Shown here piece by piece: positions 35,623-49,300 of a DNA stretch of 64,000 bases. This DNA comes from Torymus aiolomorphi (lineage: Eukaryota > Arthropoda > Insecta > Hymenoptera > Torymidae), in assembly GCA_036365515.1 (NCBI GenBank), contig CM070873.1:66585529-66649528 (forward strand), in the 5' to 3' direction. The first letter of the stretch is position 1. Every line of letters begins with the position of its first letter. A program made the position numbers and the translations under genes. Below the pieces are notes generated by a model. It worked only from the letters and a program-made list of their open reading frames with translations, had not been told where the DNA came from and did not search any database.

Positions 35623-36480
35623 ATGGTAATGTTGCAAATTAATTTTTGGTTTTTTGAATTTGGGTTACGTAATTTGACCTGGCAAAGAAAAATTATACAT
35701 GTAAACAGTGTACAATTAAAAATGAAGACCAAACTTCGTTCATTACGCTACGAAGCAGAAATTAACCTGCAGTATATAGACCCACCCACTATTTCAAAAT
35801 GATTATTCGTAAAATTTCAGTTGCATTAATTATTTTCATAATAGTTGGTTTTAGATTAAGGGTTGCTCATTAAATTGTAAATACGAGCCCAGTTATTTCA
35901 ATACAGTACACCAAAGCTACAAACAACACGAAACCCGTATGGGTGATTCTCGGCAAAAGTGCGCAGATTCTGTCCTCTAACCACCGTGCATGGATATTTT
36001 ATTAGATTTTATAATACTAGCAAAATCTAAACGCGATGCGGACGTACTATTTTGTTTTTGAAGTTATGTATATATAATTTTTTATTACGATTTCATTTAT
36101 TTAATTTTAATGATATGATAATCAGATTATTTTTCAAAGCACGAAAAAATGAATCTTTTTATTCTAATTTGATTTAATTATTTAGTTTCAAATAGTTAAG
36201 AATAAAAATTCATTTTCAAAAATTCAAATGTAGCGGAAGTAGCGAATTTTCGCGCAAAATCCATCTTTAAATAGTTCACAACATCCGGCCATCATTTTTT
36301 TATGAGTACAAAATATTCATAATTTTTTCCAGAAATACATTTTTTACAAGAATGCAACGTACGAAGATTACATTGTAAAAATGTGTACTTTTGTTGAAAG
36401 TCAGCCATATAAATTAATAGAAGGACTTTTTTTGCACTATCAAATGTCCCGTTATCAATAAATACGCCACACTTCTGCTG
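35623..36480. other. AT-rich spacer, no gene seen
   Basis: Nothing recognisable. Confidence 0.5.
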
Positions 36481-37330
36481 TCTTTCCTAGTTTTTTTCTG
36501 TTCTAAATTTTCCAACCCACTTTTTCAGCTTCCTTTAACAAAGCTTACACAAACGGCTTTATATAGCGTCGACAGAAAACAATCCCCGCAACGAGCTCCA
36601 AAGCTAACAGAAACAAAACCAAATTTTCTTCATTCAAATTTAATCACGCAAACCTTCTCTACACAACACACATACAGACACATCAGCCGACCACAATCAA
36701 ATTCTAATTTCCAAGAACTTCCATCGCTCCCCGCACGTCTAATCACCCCGCGCGCTCCCACGCGTTCCTGTACACACTACCTGCGTATTTCGCGCACGCA
36801 CTCCAGGTACCGACCTACTCGCCGCCGCCTCGCGAATTACACTAACCACACACGTGCATCCAGCGCTTTCGCGCGCGAGACGGTAATCGACGTTGATTGA
36901 AAACAAGCCCGGCGCACCCGTCACTCCCTCTCTACCGGCCATTGTTCAATAACGATATTGCTAATGGAGTGACGCTTTTCATCCGCCGGCGCCAGCAGAT
37001 CCATATGTACAGTCGCTTGCGCGCGCGCGCGCCCTGACCGAGAAATTCGCTGAGGCATTGATCTGCAGCGGCTGTGTATAAGGTAGGCCACGCGGAAAAG
37101 TAGGAGAGAGAGAGAGAGAGAAGGTGCATTGCGGCAAGTGAGGTTGAGAACGCAGAGAGAAGTGGTGGCGAGGGATTAGAGAACCGGGGGGTGTGAATAG
37201 CGCGGGACCGAGGGAGCGTAAAAATGCGAGAGAATGGAGGGGTTATTAGCGTAATTGTTTTGGTATGCACGGCTTTGTGGACTGGATTGTTATGAAGCTT
37301 AGTTATGTTTATGAAAAAAGTTTAGCGGGA
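36481..37330. other. CpG-rich island with visible skew switch (island 18)
   Basis: The left side (36480-36800) is strongly C/A-rich and the right side (37100-37250) strongly G-rich, with CGCGCG words at about 37020-37031. No gene recognised. Confidence 0.5.
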
Positions 37331-38570
37331 TCAGGTGAAGGATGAAGAATACGTTAATCCGAGTCGTATTTAGCCGGCTATGGAATATTTATTTAGATTT
37401 ATATTATATCAATTGGGCGAATCGATAGCTAAAAGAAATGTTTATAAATATATTCATTTTCTTGCTAAAAGCGCGATGATATTGTCCGATGTGAAATTAA
37501 ATGTTTATTTATATCTGTCTGATTCATTTTATATTTTTACATGCGTTCAAAATATCACATTATCGTATATAACAATTAAACAATATAAATTAATTAAAAT
37601 ATTCCATTTAAAATAATGAATACGCTTCGCGATATTTCAATTAATAACGGTAAAAATACTATTACCATGTATACTTTAAAATTAACCTTTATATGTACAT
37701 ACCTGGCAGAACACGGGATATAACCGACTAATTCTGGTAAAAATAATAGCAGAAATATAATCCAAATAACAGATAACATACAAAATACTTCTTTTAAAGT
37801 TTATATTTTTCCGCAGCTGATATCCCCGATACCCCCCAGCCATTGTAACGAGGCAAGCGGGAGTAGCAATTCGCTCTCCTGAATGCGATACCCTTATATA
37901 CACTCGACCGGCTGGCTGCTGCAGAGAGGAACTTATTCTCGTTGAAAATTTTCAAGCATGAAATCTTTAATTCGAAACGTGCGGGGCTGTACCGCGAAAG
38001 GCCATTAAAGGGATTTGGGATTGTAGGGACGAAGGGCGAGGCCTGCCTCGATACGTTGTACACACGTATATATATACGTCTGTAAAAAATATTCCCGTGC
38101 TGCTTTTCAAAATTTCAAATTTTGCTTTTCCGCCCTTCGCAATTCTACTCAAATTTAGACAGTAATTTCTTTGAAGTTGAATCGCGCCTCTCGTATTTGC
38201 ATATCGAAGGGATGATAAGCGAGCCTGCGTGTGATGGAGGGGAAGGGAGCGAGTACAGCGTGCAATATTTTACTAGTTACGCAGAGATTCGACATTGCTG
38301 TGTGCGATGAGAAAGAAAATTACTTCCGCCTGCCGGATGTAATCCTTCTTATAAGGGAGGACGAAATTGCTTTTATATGTATATAGGGCGCGATCCTGCT
38401 CGAGCAGTTGTTCTCCAAATTTATCGACCGGCTTTCAAATCCGACTACAGCATTGATTTTCATGTAGAATTGACGACTTTTTTTATTATTATCTATATGA
38501 ATAAAATATGCATAGAATTAGTAATTAATGTAGTTTTTGTGCGAAAATTCGGTTCGCGATGATAAATACA
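37331..38570. other. Spacer with weak CpG-rich patch (island 19, 37801-38370)
   Basis: AT-rich ends around a moderate CpG patch. Short overlapping frames, no recognisable gene. Confidence 0.4.
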
Positions 38571-38699
38571 ACACGTTTATAGAAGTACTTGAGTTATATA
38601 TGTACACGCAACGTATTTCAGAGGAACCTGTTTGCCGCTAATTAATGGCATAATCACTTACTATTAATAATCGCAAAATCATTCAAGCAGCGCGTTACA

Positions 38700-39780
38700 C
38701 AATACCATAATATTACAATTTAACAAGTTTCCAACAATAGATCCTTATACAACACATTACGCACAACACATCATGCGCACGCTAACACTCTGCTGATACT
38801 ACGATTTTCCCACCAAAATGTTCACTTATTAAAAAATAACTCCGCCAGCACTTTCGACGCCCGGCCCTCACGCTCATAATTATCACCTATATACATATAC
38901 CCCACACGCGGCGCATATAACACTGGTACTCCACCGCGGCAGCGCGGGCCATAACTCAGCCCCGAAAAGTGGTTATACGCACAGTCGCGCATCCCGCACA
39001 TTACACATCAACACGCTTGCGCTCATCGCATATCACCGCCGCTGCCGCCGTCGCATTACAATATTCACCGGCGCTGTGTAAAGGGTAACCAGAAAGCAGC
39101 GACGACGCGCACAATAGACACATCGCAAAACTGATTATAGGGAGATAGAGAGAGGCGGTTACACGCATGTTTGTGTCTGTATACGTATGTATATACCGTC
39201 AAACCAGCGCACATCGCTCGATCCTGGATTTCACGCGCTATTAACGCTCAATGGCGACCTCTCGGTCGCCGCCGCGTATATCTGTATATTTTATACGTAT
39301 ACGTATACACGCGAGCGCGCATGTGGATGTATAGGTGGTAATAAGCGCGCATGTAATTAATGGCGCTCGACCCTATGCGTGATGGGGTACATCCTATATA
39401 TGTATACGGAGCCGTACGCACGTGCGGAGGCGAGGAAAATAAGGGGTAGCTGGTATTATGATAAGTCGACGAGAGGCCGAGCGGAGGATGAAGATGAATG
39501 TCTTCTCGTCGGGCCAAGAGCCCGGGGAGGTAATATGTGCGGAGCGGCCGACGCAGACATATTCGCCCTGTTTGTCCACCCGCATGTGTGTGTGTGGGTT
39601 TATGTGTGCACACGAAGAGGAGTCCGACACGCGGAATCGTAAGATGATGCGTTTATCCTGCGGAGAGAGAATAGCTTTTATCCGGGAGGTATCCCGCTGG
39701 ATTGAGATTGGAGTGATGATGGCGAGATGATGATGTCGGCGGTTGTTGTTAATGGTGTTATGGTGATTATATATAGAGGG
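38700..39780. other. CpG-rich island with visible skew switch (island 20)
   Basis: C-rich left (38740-39060), core rich in CGCG and ACGTATAC words, G-rich right with GATGATG and GGTGTT words (39640-39780). Opposite-strand open frames overlap; none is recognisable. Confidence 0.5.
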
Positions 39781-40072
39781 GGATTGTTTATTTTGAATGT
39801 TCAGAAATGATCGTGTAATTGGGCACGTGAATATTGTATAACTTTTAATTATGGATAGTTTTTTCTTGTATATAAAGTTATTTTAGCAACGTCGCTATCA
39901 GTGACCGAGGTGAACGCGCCGCGCGGTTATCGGCATATAAAAAATCAATGCGGTTAGCCAAGACTTCGTTAGCCAGCTGCTGATCTAGTTTATTCACAGC
40001 GCGCACTTATTAATTCAGCGCGACGATACATAAAGTTTTCAGGCGGATCTTGTTTTTAAAATAAATTTCTCA

Positions 40073-40251
40073 ACTCTAAAGTTGAATTAGTGAAAAAACC
40101 GCTAAACATTAATGGGAATTGTTCCACCGTATAGAATTAGTGGATATGAACTAATGAAACAGTGAATATTCACTATGGTGTATAATTTTACGGTGGAGCA
40201 ATTCCCACCAATGTTTAGTAGTTTTTTCACTAATTCAACTTTAGAGAGTAC
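40073..40251. mobile_element. Palindromic MITE, GTACTCT family copy 2
   Basis: Arms start CTCTAAAGTTGAATTAGTG and end with the inverse followed by AGAGTAC. The central AGTGAATATTCACT and end motif link it to 28684-28888. Arms about 60 bp, non-coding. Confidence 0.75.
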
Positions 40252-40298
40252 ATTTGATTAATATACTATATCTATAACAAAAACGTGCGTACATATAA

Positions 40299-40892
40299 CC
40301 CTGGTGGAAATTGAAATAATTTTTTGAGCAGTAAATGGCTAGTTTGATCCAAAATGGCAAAAAAATGGACTTCATTTTTCTTCCATAAGTGTAACGATTT
40401 TTTTAACCTATTTTTCACATTTATTGGCGGCAAAGATGGTCACAATTTTGTACTATCTATTAATTTGGCATTTTAATGCTAGTTAAAATAGCTAATCGAT
40501 GAAGCCATTATAAATCTAGTAACAAGCGATTTGTTATGGCGATGAGTAAGAGAGATAGAGTCACGTATTAAAATAACGATTTTGGTTTATATCTTATACA
40601 ATAAAGCTGTAAATAGTACAAAGACTGCTAAATTTTGTTTATATCCCGGTAAACTATCTCTTAAGAGTATAAGTTTTAAAATATATAAAATTATATATTA
40701 TATATTATTTTTATATATATATATGATTGAATTGTTATGAAATTTTAATGTAAAGATTTTCAGGTTAGGGCCATTCCATAAAATGGGAGAAGTTGATAAA
40801 AAAAGCGTTACATGTCTGTCTAATAAATAGCCATTTCTAATGGCCAGTTTCTGTTTTCCTTCCCATTTTTAATGGACTAATTTCTACCAGGG
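40299..40892. mobile_element. CCCTGGTGGAAAT-ended MITE, copy A
   Basis: Ends CCCTGGTGGAAAT and ATTTCTACCAGGG. An inner box GATGAGTAAGAGAGATAGAG matches similarly placed boxes in copies B (45386) and C (51462). AT-rich, non-coding. Superfamily not determined. Confidence 0.7.
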
Positions 40893-40899
40893 AATATGC

Positions 40900-41790
40900 A
40901 TTGGAATTACGAGAAAAGCGATAATATCAAAAATAAATAACAACCGCGAACATTCGATTCGTCACGGCACACACTCATATATATATCTATTATATAGCAC
41001 GACGTATCGTCCAAATCGCAGCGATCCACTATAATTTTAACAGACCACACCTTGCCTATAAAATATATCGCCTGAGGGATATAGCCGCGCGTTTTAATGC
41101 GCCCCCGTATAACTTTAATCCACGCGCGCGGCTCAAACCTAATTAATCCCCGACGCGCACTTTGGATTCAGATGTTTTAACCCGCGGGCTTTGAGAACTC
41201 ATGCTGCGCACCGCATTTACTCATCCCCCGCACACACTCGCGCCAAAACAAATAAATAGAGCGATATGAAAAAGTTAAATGCGGATTCGCTACAGCGATA
41301 CATATCTATATATATAAAGTTTCCTGATAAGTATTAAAGAATAGGGGGAACGCGCGCGCGCGAGTTAGCTATACAGACAGCTCTCGCGAGGAAGAGAGCG
41401 AGAGGTAGGTAGACTCGCCATTAAACTTCGCGAAACTTTCCCCTAATTTCCCACGGCGTGGATGTAGAGTCGAGGAGCATTAATTCCCATCTGGCTCCCT
41501 CTCTCTTTCTCGCGCGCGCGCGCGCTCTTCTCGGTCAATGAATTAAAAGTAACTCATTCGTAACTGCATCCGCTGGAATCCGTGAGCGGAGGGAAAGAGA
41601 AAGGAGAGAGTTAGTCTCGTTAAATTGACTCCTGGAAGGATGCGAAGAAGACGCGAGGTGTCGGGGCGCGGCGCTACTGGGACGAAGGCGACAGGTCTAT
41701 AGTTTTCTCTCCGACTCGCGCGCGTTCTTGTAATTGTGTTTGCACGCGTGCGCATGCGTGACGGTGTATGTGCGGAGGCAAAATTGAATA
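40900..41790. other. CpG-rich island (island 21)
   Basis: CpG-dense with two CGCGCG runs near 41350-41360 and 41511-41525. C-rich left (41040-41240); right part (41580-41770) G-rich. No gene recognised. Confidence 0.45.
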
Positions 41791-42480
41791 AACGTATATA
41801 TTTCTTATTTTCATTTTTGTGTTTAACTTTATGAATATTGCGAGTTACGGTATATTAAAATTTTATATAAGTATATTTACGTGCAGCGCATATGTATAAG
41901 CAATAAAATGAACAACGAGGTACTTGTATGTCGAATGATATGCATTAACTGTTATTAATTTTACTCATTTATACATTTAAATATAGTGGTAATTGCGAAT
42001 GTAAATATAAAAAAATACCAGACGCGCTTTTATTTATTGTTTATCATTATTGATTCCGTAAAGGGATGATTTGATTTATCGTAAATTTCTAATGAATTTT
42101 CAGTATTGAAAAAATTATCTTAAATAAAAAGTTGCCATTTATTCATACTATTAAATAAACAAGAAAAATTATCGTCTAAAATATGTATGTAGATTCTCAA
42201 CATATACCTGATAATCCAGTAATCTGATAAGCTTTTCATGAAACATATTATTTACCCAAACTTTATTGCCCGAAAAAAATGGCGAAGATATGAAATTCCA
42301 TTTATCACCGTCATATATCAAAAGATGTATTCACGGGAATAAAACATTTCCATGGTTTTAAATAAATATTTATTATTTTGCTCCTTTTAAATCATGTATT
42401 CGAATATGAGAGCCGATGTTAATTGATTTATGGCCAACACTTCCAAGTAACGCCTGATTCCTCATCAATAACTTCGTAGA
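41791..42480. other. AT-rich spacer, no gene seen
   Basis: Nothing recognisable. Confidence 0.5.
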
Positions 42481-43110
42481 AATTCTGAATTAAATATTCA
42501 TAAAAAACATAAACATTCTATCCCCGCAACACACTTAGATTATACCTCTATAACTCATTTATCACATCCATTCACCGACCCACAGTCATACACACACACT
42601 TGCCTACCAATGACGATTGTATCTACACCCACGCACACACAGAGTCTCACCACGGCCCATGTCGAAGCGAATCGAGGTTCCGCGACGACGAAAGTTCGGC
42701 ACGTAAGCGCATTAATAATGCAAATTAGTTGCGCGCTAGTGTAGAGAGATCCCCGGGACACGCGGCCTTCTGCACTTCACTTTAGCCCCTCTCTACGGCG
42801 CGCGTGGATATACGTACAACGCCAGGCCCGCGCGAGCTTAAGCCGGCGTCGGGATGTGCTCGGATTACTCGCTACATTTCTTGCCCGTGCATTCGCCGGG
42901 AGAGCGAGAGAGATAAGTGACCTTTCGCGCGAGAGGGAGAGACAGAGATCGCGTATTATCCGCGCCGTTTTCGAAGGATCAGCGCTGGATTTGAGAATAA
43001 ATTTTCAATTCGACATCGGCTGTTCGCGGCCGATTGTTGTATAGTTTCTCGGCGAGGATTTGGAGAAGCGGAAAGGAATTGTGCAAATTGTTGGAAGGTT
43101 ATTGAGAATT
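42481..43110. other. CpG-rich island with visible skew switch (island 22)
   Basis: C-rich left (42500-42660), G-rich right (43040-43110). No gene recognised. Confidence 0.45.
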
Positions 43111-44400
43111 TACGGTGGTTATATAACGTTTTCTACGACTGAAATTAATTTTTTAATTGTATTGCATATTGAGACATTTTTGGTTCTTAGGATTATTTTT
43201 TAATGTATGTATATATATGCACGTGTAAAATGATTGACTTGTACGATGGAAAATTATTTTTATGACTAAAAAAATAGTTTTTGAAAGGTTTTAAAACATG
43301 TAGCACGTATACGTCGTAAATTCTAAAGTTCTTGTTATTCGATCGATTTGATACAGTTCATAAATTTCACCTGTGCGAATGTTTTTCGAATTTCCGTTCT
43401 CGCGTCCGTTCCCAACAATTATTCCCTCATGTTTTCTGAAAATATTCGTCATATCAAAAAAGTCTTTTTTTGCCGATAACTCCCGTTGCTACCTGCGCAT
43501 AACAATGGCTTTTCTTAAGAGATGCGCGGTACTTTGAAATTCGTATCTGCTTTGTTATGCCGAATTCCTCCTGTTGCATAATTTATGAAAAAATTTTATT
43601 CCGGGTCGCCCGGACCGACTCCGTTATACATATATATATATGTATATAGCAAAATCATTTCAATGAAACGAAATTGGGTATCGATTGCGTGCTTATATCT
43701 CTTTGAAATATCATAATCAGGAAAGTATCCATGAATATCTTTTATTATTGAATTTCATCTTTATTGCTACACAAAATAGCTTGTTCAGATTTAATACGCA
43801 GTCCCTTATATATAACGTTTTTATTAGTGCATCGATGACTATTAGAAATTAACATAATGCGCGTATCAAGTTTTCGAAAGACAAATGTGAAGTATTATTA
43901 CTACGTATTTTTCCTGAGAAAGAATAAAAAAAAAAACAAAACGACATAAAATATTGCAAGTCATAATATGGCGAACACAAAGATGAAATGCAGGAAAAAG
44001 AAGTATAGAGAAACTCGCTGGCGTGTTAGTCATCCGTGCGATATATGCACGCAACACCTTACGTCCCCTATCTACTTTGTAATTCCGTATTTCCCTTGCG
44101 GCGCTATTAATGCGGAATATATTCAAAACTAGTTGCATTATAATAATTACTTCACGGCCGTGCCGGAGAAACTATAGTCAATTCTGTGTTCGTACACCAG
44201 GGAATCTTTGATATACTAGAAACATTATAAGTCAACATACACGATAAAGCAAAAATTGAATTACAAGTTAGAAACTTTATTGAACTTTATTAACTTTCGT
44301 GAGAACCTATTATCATTATTTTCTCTTTCCAAGTATTAATTCACTTACTAAAGTTGATCGCGAGTTATGAATTAATAAAGTTGCAAACGACATCTCAACG
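43111..44400. other. Mostly AT-rich spacer, no gene seen
   Basis: Includes a TATATA palindrome near 43626-43649. Nothing else recognisable. Confidence 0.5.
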
Positions 44401-45060
44401 AACGATCGATTTTTAAATAATATGAATAATAAGTATATCCATCAAATTAATCGTCGCTCCGTCATACCACATCACATTCAAAATCATAATTCTCACATTA
44501 AACGCACCCGAGCGATAAAACCACCCCTCAACTCGGTCCATTTCCCGTCTCAATCGGCTTTTCCACCCATAAAAAACGCGTTATAGAACTGCACACATAC
44601 ACCCCTCCGATCCGAAAACCTCCTCCATCCAAATAAGAAAAAAAAAAGAAAAAAAGTAACTTTGACGTCGATATTCGCTCAGCAGCATCAGCATCAGCCT
44701 CTTGTCGGGATAAGTATCGGCCGCTCCTGGATAGCCGATAACCTTTTTTTCCCCCATCAGAACTCTGCTTCGCCGGCATTTGGTTACCTGTGCGCGCGCA
44801 CGCGCGAGAGCCGTAAAGCTCAAAGAGCCGATCCGTCTTATCGTATAACGAACCCTCGGCTTGCGCTGCACCGGCGCAGGTTGAATTTCAAGCGGCAGCA
44901 GCAGGGCAGAGGTAGAAGCGTCCCTCCCTCTCTCTCTCTTGCTCTGTGCGAGCGCGCGTCCGAAGTAAGATTCATCGGATGTACGGATGTAGGAAGGTAG
45001 AGGTAGAGATGTGTGATGGGTTCCGAGTTGCAGCGGCGGATGAAAAAGAAATGCTGGGGC
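44401..45060. other. CpG-rich island with strong GC-skew switch (island 23)
   Basis: 44461-44580 has G 12 / C 42; 44941-45060 has G 47 / C 18. Overlapping frames on both strands are unrecognised. Confidence 0.55.
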
Positions 45061-45348
45061 AAGGATGAAGTTTTAAAGTGTTTGATTGATAAAATGGGCT
45101 GGATATTGATCGGGTTTATGGCAGATTTTAGATTAGCTTTTGCTGGATTATTTTTGATACTAGCTATTTCCGACGCAACGGGATTAATTTGGGATAAATC
45201 GAAAGAGTTTTTTAATCGATATTGAAAGTAAATATTATATTTGTTTCGAAATATTTTTAAGTAAAAAAATTCAAAAAATCGTACGAAAATGGGTAAAAAA
45301 TTTTTTTCACAACAAAACCTTTGTAACGTATATACAACAGCGAACAAA

Positions 45349-45730
45349 AAGAATTTTCAAAATTCAGGAAACCTGAAAAATACCCCCCTGGTGGAAATCG
45401 ATTCCATTATTTACCTAATAAATAGCTAGTTTCCCTAATAATTGTCAAAAACTATAAACACTTTTATTGTCCATTTCTATCCATCGATGAAACGATTTTT
45501 CCGATCATATTCGCGAATAATGGAATAAGTTTTTTCACAAATTTACATTAGCTTATTTATGAGTATTTAAAAGATATTAAAGTTGGCCAGTTTTTTTAGT
45601 CAGGAAATAGCTAATAAGAGGCTTGCTATTATTGCGAGGAGTGAGAGAGACAGAATCAAACGGAAAAATCGTTGTTTTCTTTTGTATCCTCTGAAAAAGA
45701 ATTTTCAATATTCAGGAATCCCGAAAAATA
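45349..45730. mobile_element. Partial CCCTGGTGGAAAT MITE (copy B) between direct repeats
   Basis: The left end CCCTGGTGGAAAT lies at 45386-45398 and the inner box GAGGAGTGAGAGAGACAGAA near 45638. The right inverted end is missing. The piece sits between two 34-bp direct repeats (45349-45382 and 45697-45730) that share AAGAATTTTCAA and ATTCAGGAA, which may be element-internal sequence or a scar of recombination. Confidence 0.55.
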
Positions 45731-45739
45731 ACACGTTTA

Positions 45740-46210
45740 ATTGCTTTTAAAAAATAACGAACACGGCAAAATTCAAACAACAAACAAAAACGTTCCCGCG
45801 AAACCAATCCAACCAAAGACTAAAATAACCGAGCAAAATATCCCTTTCATCGAGCACCAGCTCCACACTGTACCCGGACTTCGACGACGAGTACGACACG
45901 GGCATCTCCTCCTGATCCCCCATTATGCGGCGAAAGCCCTGTTACAAGGTCCCCGATCTAACCCCCGCGCACGCGTGTGATCAAGCTTCCTCGCGAGCCA
46001 GCCGAGCGTTATCGAGACACGCTATTAAAGGCTCTCCGGACGAGGACGACGGCCGAGGAGGAGGCGGGGGATCACCCCCTCGACGATTGATTCCGGCAGT
46101 ATGATGCATCCGCAGCGATCTATCCTAGTTTGGGGATCTCGCGAGGATCGCGTATAATAGTGCCTTCGATAGGAGTGGATATAGAAGCGTAGGATCTGAT
46201 CTTTTTATAT
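45740..46210. other. CpG-rich island (island 24)
   Basis: C/A-rich left (45740-45880), G-rich right (about 46030-46200). No gene recognised. Confidence 0.4.
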
Positions 46211-47080
46211 TGCTTGATTAATTGTAATGAAAAGAGTTTTATGATGGACAAAAGAGGTGATATTTTGGTAGTTTCTTGGTAATGCAGGTGGTTGGTTTTT
46301 TATTTGAATCTAAATATTAAATAGATAGGAAGCGAGTATTCAAATGGTGAATACGCTGCAATCATTTGTCTGATTTAAATCGGATGTGTACTACTCGTTT
46401 TTATAAGGTATTTTTACCTAATTCATAAGTGGTATATCAAGATGATGCACAGTGAAATGAAAATTTCAAATTTAATATATCAAAGAAAGTTATAAAGGAG
46501 CAATAAAATCTGCAAATATTTGTACATTTTATTGAATGGCATTGTAAAACTCTGAAAATAAAAATGAGTTATAAGAGGATCGTGTTCCACACAGTTGTCT
46601 AAGTTGATTTTGAAGAAAAAAACTTTACTGTCTCGTTTTTACGTTAACAGCACGATGTCGACGACTTTAACCGTATTTTTCCCATTCCGAGAATACTATA
46701 GGTATGTGCTTTTACATTCCAGACAGCGGGTGTAAAACTTCATTTTATCTTTGGATAAAACATGCACGTCAGATTTTGAAGATTTTATTTGTTAATTCTC
46801 GATATGAAAGAGTTTGAATAATGTCTATATAAATGCGACATTACTGGAAAAATTCCATACCGTACAATTGAACTGACTATAATATGTAGAAATTATTTTA
46901 ATTCGCACAATATTAAACTTGCAAATTTTTTCAATTCTCATTCTATTACGAAAATTGTTGATGGTATAAAAATATCTTTAATACCGACTATCTTATCTCA
47001 CGAAATCTTGGAAACCATAAAAGATCACATAAAAAACTTCCATACTTTATTCCTTTATGACCACTGAAACAATTACAACA
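46211..47080. other. AT-rich spacer, no gene seen
   Basis: Nothing recognisable. Confidence 0.5.
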
Positions 47081-47790
47081 TTATAATTTTCCAATAAACG
47101 ATATCCATCTACCAAAAATTCCCACCTCAGAGTACCCACCTAATCTCCTTTCTTCGACTCGGAGCGGTTTTATTTCTTCCAATCTCCGCCGCCGCGTCGC
47201 GCAGATGCGAGCGCCGATACGGCACTTTACGTCCTCGCACGAACGTGTGTGTGTGTGTGTGTGGCACCGACGAAAGAAGGACAAGTGAGGGGAAAAAAGG
47301 CAAAGAAAATCTCCACCAGATTTTTATCCTCCCTCGCCTAAGGACAATGGAGTAGTCGTCGTTGCCTTCGTCCCCGCGGACGGCGCGCTTCGTTAATGTT
47401 TTATGCTCTCGCGTTCCTCTTTCTTATCGATATAAGTGACATTTGTCGCGCGCGAAAAGCGAGAGAGAAAAAAAAGAAGAGAAGTCGAGCTCGTTTAATC
47501 AGGCGCCAGGCGTCGGGAATCCCGTTTCTTTTTTACATAGGAGTGTGCGAGAGGTTCTTTGAGCAGAGGTGAAAAGATCCCCAGGTGAGAGAGGGGAGGA
47601 GGGGAGGAGAAAGCGGCGAGGCGATTTATCGCGTTAGAGGAATGACGTTTTTCCTGCGCGGACGTCGTTGTCGTTTGCGCGGGAGAAAGAATGTTTATGA
47701 TACTCGACAAATGTTTATCTTTTTACGAGCTCGCGCGTGAAGGACGTATATAGAGTTACGATGTAGGTGAGTTTGTTTCGAGATGGAATT
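47081..47790. other. CpG-rich island with visible skew switch (island 25)
   Basis: C-rich left (47040-47200), GT repeat at about 47243-47262, G/A-rich right with a G-run cluster at 47590-47612 that could form a G-quadruplex. Confidence 0.5.
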
Positions 47791-48240
47791 CTCGATTTTA
47801 AAAAGTCATAGGGAAAGACGTGCAGTTTACCTGATTTTTTTTTCTTTTTTTTATTCGAAACTTGGCAATCTTTTATGTAAAAGTTATTAAAATAAATGAT
47901 TTTACATTTAGTTAATGTATATCAAACATTCTTAATTGGGGAAATGTATACTACATTACAAAATGTTTGAAAAAGAAATACAATTAAAATTAAGTTGATG
48001 CTTTTAGATCTATTGTCCACTCGTAACGACAATACATTTAATTTAGTCGCATTGTCGCGACTCCACAATCACTCAAATAAAAAATTGATGTTATTTAGTC
48101 TGCAATATGTGATACTTTTTTATTTATTTTATTTATTTCACCAATTAAATTTACCTAGATAAATCCTATACTTAGAAGTATACGAAGATACTAATTGGGT
48201 TGGGTATCGAAAAGACGAACGTTCACTTCATATTTGCAGC
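47791..48240. other. AT-rich spacer, no gene seen
   Basis: Nothing recognisable. I looked for the rest of the reverse transcriptase here on the minus strand and did not find it. Confidence 0.45.
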
Positions 48241-48665
48241 AAAATATCGAATTTTGTTACTCCGAATTACGTTATTTGCTCATGACATTTTTAACGAATG
48301 CATGTAATTGGAATATTCGAATCGTCGACTAGTCACGAAGGATAAAGAAAATATGATCGATATAGTTGCATTCGAATTGTTATTGTGTCCGAAACATGAA
48401 CAAGTAGAAAGTTGACAAGTGCAAAAAACAGTATGTATTTAAAGTAAATGCTACTATTTTTCGCCCTTATGAACCATCTACTTTAGAGTCAGAAAAAATG
48501 TTCATGTTTCGGACAAATGACAATAACGATTCGAATGCAACTACATCGATCATATTTTCTTTATTCTTCGTGGCCAGTCGACGATTCGAACATTATAATT
48601 ACATGCATTCATTAAAAAAGTCATGAGTAAATAACGTAATTCGAAGTAAAAAATTCGATATTTTT
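48241..48665. mobile_element. Foldback element abutting an RT fragment
   Basis: Arms 48241-48402 and 48500-48665 are inverted copies with modest divergence; ends AAAATATCGAATTTTGTTAC and its inverse. The right end coincides with the point where reverse-transcriptase similarity stops. I see no clear target duplication. Non-coding. Confidence 0.75.
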
Positions 48666-48949
48666 AAAGGACCTAAAATAGTTACTTGCAGAATGCCAGT
48701 TCTAATTAAATTATAAGGGCTTATGTATCCTTGAATTTTACCATTTTGCAATCTATCTGAAAGATAGCTAGTTAATAGGTACAGAGCATTACCTCTAATT
48801 CCATATCTATCAAGTTTCTCTAATAAGATTTTGTGGTTCATCTTATCAGATGCCTTTGTCAAATCAGAAAACTTAAATATTATAATGAAACTAAGTTCGT
48901 CTGACAGATAAGAATTATAGGTATCTCGAACGTCATTAAAATTATGCAT
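48666..48949 (-). pseudogene. Non-LTR retrotransposon reverse transcriptase fragment
   Basis: Read on the minus strand, about 95 codons encode part of a Jockey/CR1-type reverse transcriptase. DLTKASDKMNHKILLEKL and YGIRGNAL match the usual DLSKAFDxVNH...LExYGIRG block (fingers/palm). TGILQVTILGPL is a decayed GVPQGSILGPL. The aspartate corresponding to the first catalytic Asp is kept (DLTKA), but F of KAFD is S and PQGS is LQVT. The frame is cut right after GPL by the foldback at 48241-48665; the YxDD part is absent. Dead fragment. Confidence 0.8.
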
Positions 48950-49300
48950 ACTTTACAATTATAACGAGCTTTGTACATCAAATGAAATACCTTGCTAAAA
49001 AATATATGCCGTTACGTTTTGTCTCATCTACTATGCTGAATTAATCAGTACTTTATTCATCTCTATCTACCGATAATTTAAGCCGAAATAATGAGCACTG
49101 CTCTCTTTTCCACAACGAGCTTAATATCATTATCACGTATTACGCAATATTAATCGCATAACGGCATATATTGCTAAAATATTACCATCGTCATTTGGCA
49201 TTTCATTGTTTCCACAATATACTCAAAATTATCACCACCTTTCTGCACAGCATCAAACCTCTAAAAACTCCTAAAAACCCAATAAAATGTAACCGCGTCG
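48950..49300. other. AT-rich spacer, no gene seen
   Basis: On the minus strand it precedes the RT fragment; no further RT motifs noticed. Confidence 0.4.
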
